Assembly (NCBI RefSeq): GCF_042665255.1
Contig: NZ_JBHTCD010000045.1
Source of the DNA: Insolitispirillum peregrinum
GTDB lineage: Bacteria; Pseudomonadota; Alphaproteobacteria; Rhodospirillales; Rhodospirillaceae
Direction: 5' to 3' (one strand)
DNA length: 34,471 bases
The position numbers and the translations under genes were made by a program. Shown piece by piece: positions 32,006 through 34,471 of this stretch (its first letter is position 1; each line of letters opens with the position of its first letter). Below the pieces are notes generated by a model, which ran no database searches, was not told the origin of the DNA, and saw only the letters and a program-made list of their open reading frames with translations.

Positions 32006-33280
32006 ATGGCCGTGCCGCGCATTACCATCCCCTATGGTTTGAAAACAACCTATCTCCAGCGGATGCTGGCCGGATTCCTGCTGGCGGCGGCAATTTATCT
32101 TTATGATATTGCGATCCCTCTGCCCGGTTCATCGGGCCTTGCGATTCATCTTCCGCTGATTATGGGCCTTTTCTTTTTGATCGGCATGAAAAAGCAGGAT
32201 ATTTTCTTTCTAATAAATATTTCTCTATTTTTTACTGTATTTGCTATAATTCAGCGTGTGTATTACACAGTACCATTTTCGCCAGCCAGAATGTATTCTG
32301 GTTTATTTATGTTCATTACGCTGATGGTCTGTACGGCTCGTTTGTGGAGTATTTCCAGAGAGCATGGGCATCAACAGCTGTTTCTGTTTTGTCGATGGTT
32401 CTTTCGGCTTCATCTGGCTCTTCAGATATGCGGGACGTTTCTGATGTTGGCGACAGGGCAACTGGTTCAGGCCTCTTATATCCCTGGTCTTCCCCGATCC
32501 TTTGGCTTTGCCGGGGAAGCGTCTCACGTCGGGGTGATCCTTGCCCCCCTTATCTTTTTATCTGTTGTCTATCCATCTGTTTTTTCAAAAAATTTTGGAG
32601 GAAAAATTGCTCACGCCCTGCTGTTCATCTCGGTTTTTGTCCTTGCCGCATCGGCAACGGGTGTTGCCATTTATGCTCTGGCCTTCGTATGCCGTCTGAT
32701 CGTTAGCAAAAGCCTTGTTCCCCTTCTCCTGGGGGCACCGCTTGTCCTGCTGATGATCTTCCTGATTCCTCAAATTTACGCTCGCGTCACAGGTGTTTTT
32801 ACGCTTGATCTCGATGCTGTATCCCGTGGCGACAACATTTCTGTTCTTGTCTTTGCAAAAGGAGCGGAAATGGCTCTGGCTGCATTGGAATACTATCCCT
32901 TTGGGGTTGGGATGCTGAATTTTCAGGAACTTCTTCCCTACAGTCTTGTGGCCAAGCTTGGCCCGCCTTTTGATACGCTGAACAATTTTGATGGTTCGTC
33001 CTTGTTGTTTAAGGGGGTTGGGGAGTTCGGGTATGCATTCCTTCTGCTGTACCTGCTGTCCTTGTGGAAGTTTTTCCGATCCATCGCGACCGAACGCAGG
33101 CCGAGTCTGGATATCATCCTGCAAAACGGATTTATTTTTGCTTTCCTGATTGCGGCGCTGCGTGGAGGAAGCTATTTCTCAGGACCGGCAATGGTTGGTT
33201 TGTCTTTGACGCTTTACACTGTTCTCACGCGTTCCCCTGCCAGCGAGCGCGAGAGCCGCTCCATACCGTGCAGCCCCTGA
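32006..33280 (+). CDS. O-antigen polymerase/ligase-like membrane protein
   Basis: 424 residues with about 10-11 hydrophobic segments (for example MLAGFLLAAAIYLYDIAIPL, IHLPLIMGLFFLIGM, HALLFISVFVLAASATGVAI and LVPLLLGAPLVLLMIFLI). A large loop near residues 260-330 (YARVTGVFTLDLDAVSRGDN, YYPFGVGMLNFQELLPYS) is where Wzy/WaaL proteins carry their active part. There is no strict motif, so Wzy versus WaaL or another glycan membrane protein cannot be chosen. The first half is unusually AT-rich (about 32180-32340) compared with its neighbours, a sign of recent gain. The ribosome site (GTGAG) is poor; ATG 32006 is the best N terminus. Confidence 0.7.
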   Translation: MAVPRITIPYGLKTTYLQRMLAGFLLAAAIYLYDIAIPLPGSSGLAIHLPLIMGLFFLIGMKKQDIFFLINISLFFTVFAIIQRVYYTVPFSPARMYSGLFMFITLMVCTARLWSISREHGHQQLFLFCRWFFRLHLALQICGTFLMLATGQLVQASYIPGLPRSFGFAGEASHVGVILAPLIFLSVVYPSVFSKNFGGKIAHALLFISVFVLAASATGVAIYALAFVCRLIVSKSLVPLLLGAPLVLLMIFLIPQIYARVTGVFTLDLDAVSRGDNISVLVFAKGAEMALAALEYYPFGVGMLNFQELLPYSLVAKLGPPFDTLNNFDGSSLLFKGVGEFGYAFLLLYLLSLWKFFRSIATERRPSLDIILQNGFIFAFLIAALRGGSYFSGPAMVGLSLTLYTVLTRSPASERESRSIPCSP

Positions 33281-33311
33281 TCTGTGCTGTTTGCCCTGCG
33301 GGTCTTTTGAT

Positions 33312-33359
33312 GTGCCGCATTGTTGTTGCGAAAACCGCGGCCCACTTTTCGCGTAATGC
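33312..33359 (+). repeat. RIME-like palindromic element (copy 1, degenerate)
   Basis: GTGCCGCATTGTTGTTGCGA, AAACCGCGGCCCAC and TTTTCGCGTAATGC form an imperfect dyad, closely matching 34087-34135. This kind of palindrome (GCGAAAACCGGTTTCC) is a common intergenic repeat in alphaproteobacteria. It ends 17 bases before the gmhA ATG, so it lies in that gene's 5' leader. Confidence 0.7.
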
Positions 33360-33376
33360 TTTAGAGGATCGTCCGT

Positions 33377-33979
33377 ATGGATCACGTTACCTACGTCAAA
33401 AACCTGTTCCGGCGCTCCATTGAGGCGAAGCAAAAGGCAATGGAAACCATCCCCGAGGATGTTGCAGTCATGGCGCTGACTTGCGCCAACAGCCTTAAAA
33501 ACGGCGGAAAAATCCTCTTTTGTGGTAACGGGGGGTCTGCCGCAGATGCCCAGCACCTGGCCGCCGAGCTTCTGATCCGTTTGCGGTCCGAAGTGAACCG
33601 GGCAGGCCTGCCTGCGCTTGCGCTGGCCATGGACAGCTCGTCGATGACGGCCTGTGGCAACGATTATAGCTATACCGTGTTCTATGAGCGGATGGTTTTG
33701 GCCTTGGGCAAGCCTGGCGACGTGCTGATCGGTCTGACCACATCGGGGAAATCGGAAAACATCATTCTGGCCCTGAAAGCTGCCCGTACCATGGGAATCA
33801 CCACTCTTGGCTTTCTGGGAGGCGACGGTGGCCCTGCTCGTGAGCATTGCGACCAGACATTGATTGCACCGACGTCCGAGACAGGTCGTGTGCAGGAAAT
33901 TCACATCACTGCCGGCCATGCGATGATGGAATTGATTGAAGAAATTCTTATTGAAGACAACTACATAGAGAAATATTGA
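33377..33979 (+). CDS. gmhA: D-sedoheptulose 7-phosphate isomerase-type SIS protein
   Basis: 200 residues, the GmhA length. GmhA turns sedoheptulose 7-phosphate into D-glycero-D-manno-heptose 7-phosphate, the first step to LPS heptose. The SIS core is clear: CGNGGSAADAQHLAAEL with His60 and Glu64, TTSGKSENI (phosphate loop) and ETGRVQEIHITAGHAMMELI with Gln173 and His181; these four match the zinc ligands of E. coli GmhA. DiaA shares the fold, but the metal ligands and ETGRVQEIHI favour GmhA. GAGGATC precedes the ATG. The rest of the heptose pathway is not in the window. Confidence 0.88.
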   Translation: MDHVTYVKNLFRRSIEAKQKAMETIPEDVAVMALTCANSLKNGGKILFCGNGGSAADAQHLAAELLIRLRSEVNRAGLPALALAMDSSSMTACGNDYSYTVFYERMVLALGKPGDVLIGLTTSGKSENIILALKAARTMGITTLGFLGGDGGPAREHCDQTLIAPTSETGRVQEIHITAGHAMMELIEEILIEDNYIEKY

Positions 33980-34086
33980 GCAGTCATTTGCTGGCAAAAC
34001 AGCAAAATCATGAAATATAAAGTGTTCGAACGGTGAGCATAAAGGTGGGAGTCTATTTTGCGCTCACTGGTCTAGCCTTTTGTTTT
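33980..34086. other. Intergenic region after gmhA
   Basis: A small hairpin TTTGCTG/CAGCAAA (33987-33993, 34000-34006) lies right after the gmhA stop and may aid termination, though no T-run follows. GTGAGC/GCTCAC (about 34034-34066) is a weak second dyad. No gene is seen. Confidence 0.35.
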
Positions 34087-34135
34087 GCCGCATTGTTTTT
34101 GCGAAAACCGGTTTCCACTTTTCGCAAAATGCGGC
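34087..34135. repeat. RIME-like palindromic element (copy 2, near-perfect)
   Basis: GCCGCATT (34087-34094) pairs with AATGCGGC (34128-34135), and TTGCGAAAA pairs with TTTTCGCAA inside, around CCGGTTTCCAC. The copy at 33312-33359 is the same element with more changes. Long near-palindromes like this form a stem in either transcript. Confidence 0.8.
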
Positions 34136-34146
34136 ACTAAGAACGG

Positions 34147-34177
34147 AGAGCGTTTTCGCTCAGTGTGAAAACGCTCT
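34147..34177. repeat. Palindrome AGAGCGTTTTC...GAAAACGCTCT, copy 1
   Basis: AGAGCGTTTTC (34147-34157) and GAAAACGCTCT (34167-34177) are perfect 11-bp arms around a 9-base loop. The same arms with the same loop length recur at 34319-34349. Confidence 0.85.
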
Positions 34178-34182
34178 AAAGA

Positions 34183-34257
34183 AAAATGGGGGTTCGAGGG
34201 ACCTATCCCCAGAACGGACTTGGGTGGTCGTCCACTCTTTTCCACCAACTGCCGTAT
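34183..34257 (-). repeat. Dispersed intergenic repeat, module B (copy 2, reverse)
   Basis: On the minus strand it reads TATACGGCAGTTGG, TGGAAAAGAGTGG, then a GGGGATAGGTCCC block, a GAACCCCC block and ATTTTTCTTT, the same order as 17711-17796. It is placed between two palindromes, as part of a mosaic of repeats. Confidence 0.65.
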
Positions 34258-34260
34258 AGA

Positions 34261-34304
34261 GCATTTTCAAGTTGACCGTCTCCGGTCAACGGCTCGGAAA
34301 ATGC
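34261..34304. repeat. Nested palindrome
   Basis: GCATTTTC (34261-34268) pairs with GAAAATGC (34297-34304), enclosing GTTGACCG/CGGTCAAC (34271-34278, 34283-34290). It could form a long stem in RNA or DNA. Confidence 0.8.
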
Positions 34305-34318
34305 GGCCCTAAAAGGGA

Positions 34319-34349
34319 AGAGCGTTTTCGCTCGGGATGAAAACGCTCT
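34319..34349. repeat. Palindrome AGAGCGTTTTC...GAAAACGCTCT, copy 2
   Basis: AGAGCGTTTTC (34319-34329) and GAAAACGCTCT (34339-34349), loop of nine bases. Its right edge runs straight into CTAG (34348-34351), where the IS481-type element begins, so this palindrome may have been the insertion target. Confidence 0.85.
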
Positions 34350-34470
34350 AGTTGTCGTGTGTCGATAGGTTGTTTACAGGAATTCGCGAGATCGGCGTTT
34401 TACCCTTGAGACCGAAATGCGGTCGATGATGGTTGTAAGTGTGAAGGAACCCCGGCAAGGCCGCAGCTCT
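34348..34470 (-). CDS. IS481-family transposase, C-terminal end (partial)
   Basis: On the minus strand the last 40 codons before the stop TAG (34350-34348) read AAALPGFLHTYNHHRPHFGL and then KGKTPISRIPVNNLSTHDN. The ALPxWLHHYNHHRPHxALGxKPPISRL pattern is the C terminus of IS481-type DDE transposases. The start and the catalytic triad lie outside the window. The stop codon overlaps the CTAG target and the palindrome arm, as is usual for this family, where the reading frame reaches the IS end. Confidence 0.85.
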   Translation of the reverse strand, partial: RAAALPGFLHTYNHHRPHFGLKGKTPISRIPVNNLSTHDN

Positions 34471-34471
34471 T
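34352..34471 (-). mobile_element. IS481-family insertion sequence, 3' end, inserted at CTAG
   Basis: The outer end starts TTGTCGTGTGTCGATAGG next to CTAG (34348-34351); IS481 of Bordetella also duplicates CTAG and carries ATAGGTTGT near its end, as here. Only one end is in the window, so the duplication on the other side cannot be checked. The exact first base of the element is inferred. Confidence 0.7.

Noticed and set aside
34183..34210. GGGGGTTCGAGGG resembling a tRNA T-arm
   Set aside because: No D-arm, anticodon arm or acceptor partner around it; it is part of module B.

Overview
The window is GC-rich, densely packed DNA from a Gram-negative bacterium, most likely an alphaproteobacterium of the Rhodospirillales (Novispirillum/Magnetospirillum-like). 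This rests on the Mla-type operon layout, the type of S24 regulator, the RTX and YjbH proteins, and intergenic palindromes built around GCGAAAACCGGTTTCC, a pattern common in alphaproteobacteria. The organism call is inference.

Layout. (1) 1-1010: right part of a decayed IS3-family element that has interrupted an S24/HTH regulator (1011-1118), followed by a perfect 13-bp dyad, a soluble chemotaxis-receptor-like protein and a small acidic hypothetical protein, all on the minus strand. (2) 2854-5100: plus-strand housekeeping genes: a BKACE-family enzyme, apaG and folE. (3) 5100-10636: one tight operon that starts with a GAF-SpoIIE phosphatase-HATPase switch protein and a STAS protein, and runs with 4-nt overlaps or short gaps into a lipid-transport ABC system (mlaE, mlaF, mlaD and a PqiC-like lipoprotein). 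(4) 10917-17622: a giant FecR/RTX repeat protein with a 237-bp repeat array that contains an assembly gap of 98 N. (5) 17623-18239: a cluster of dispersed intergenic repeats and a strongly folded leader. (6) 18240-24160: lytic transglycosylase, SLBB polysaccharide-export protein and YjbH, an exopolysaccharide export set. (7) 24160-24699: repeat, AT-rich DNA, and a promoter followed at once by a terminator. (8) 24700-31867: a compact surface-sugar cluster: pseB, RmlD-like reductase, PIG-L deacetylase, pseG-like, aldo/keto reductase, neuB/pseI-like, wbqC-like and a methyltransferase. (9) 32006-33979: a Wzy/WaaL-like membrane protein and a gmhA-type isomerase. (10) 33980-34471: a mosaic of palindromic repeats ending in the 3' end of an IS481-family element inserted at CTAG.

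Most notable is region 8. It has the first enzyme, the nucleotide-sugar hydrolase and the condensing enzyme of the pseudaminic acid route, but no aminotransferase (PseC), acetyltransferase (PseH) or CMP-transferase (PseF). A reductase, a deacetylase and an aldo/keto reductase with an altered active site take those places. This suggests an unusual nonulosonic acid or related 6-deoxy sugar. Second is region 3, where a complete partner-switch module (kinase, phosphatase, STAS) is built into an Mla-type operon, so the STAS protein may act as a phosphorylation-controlled MlaB. Third is the family of modular dispersed repeats in the intergenic regions.
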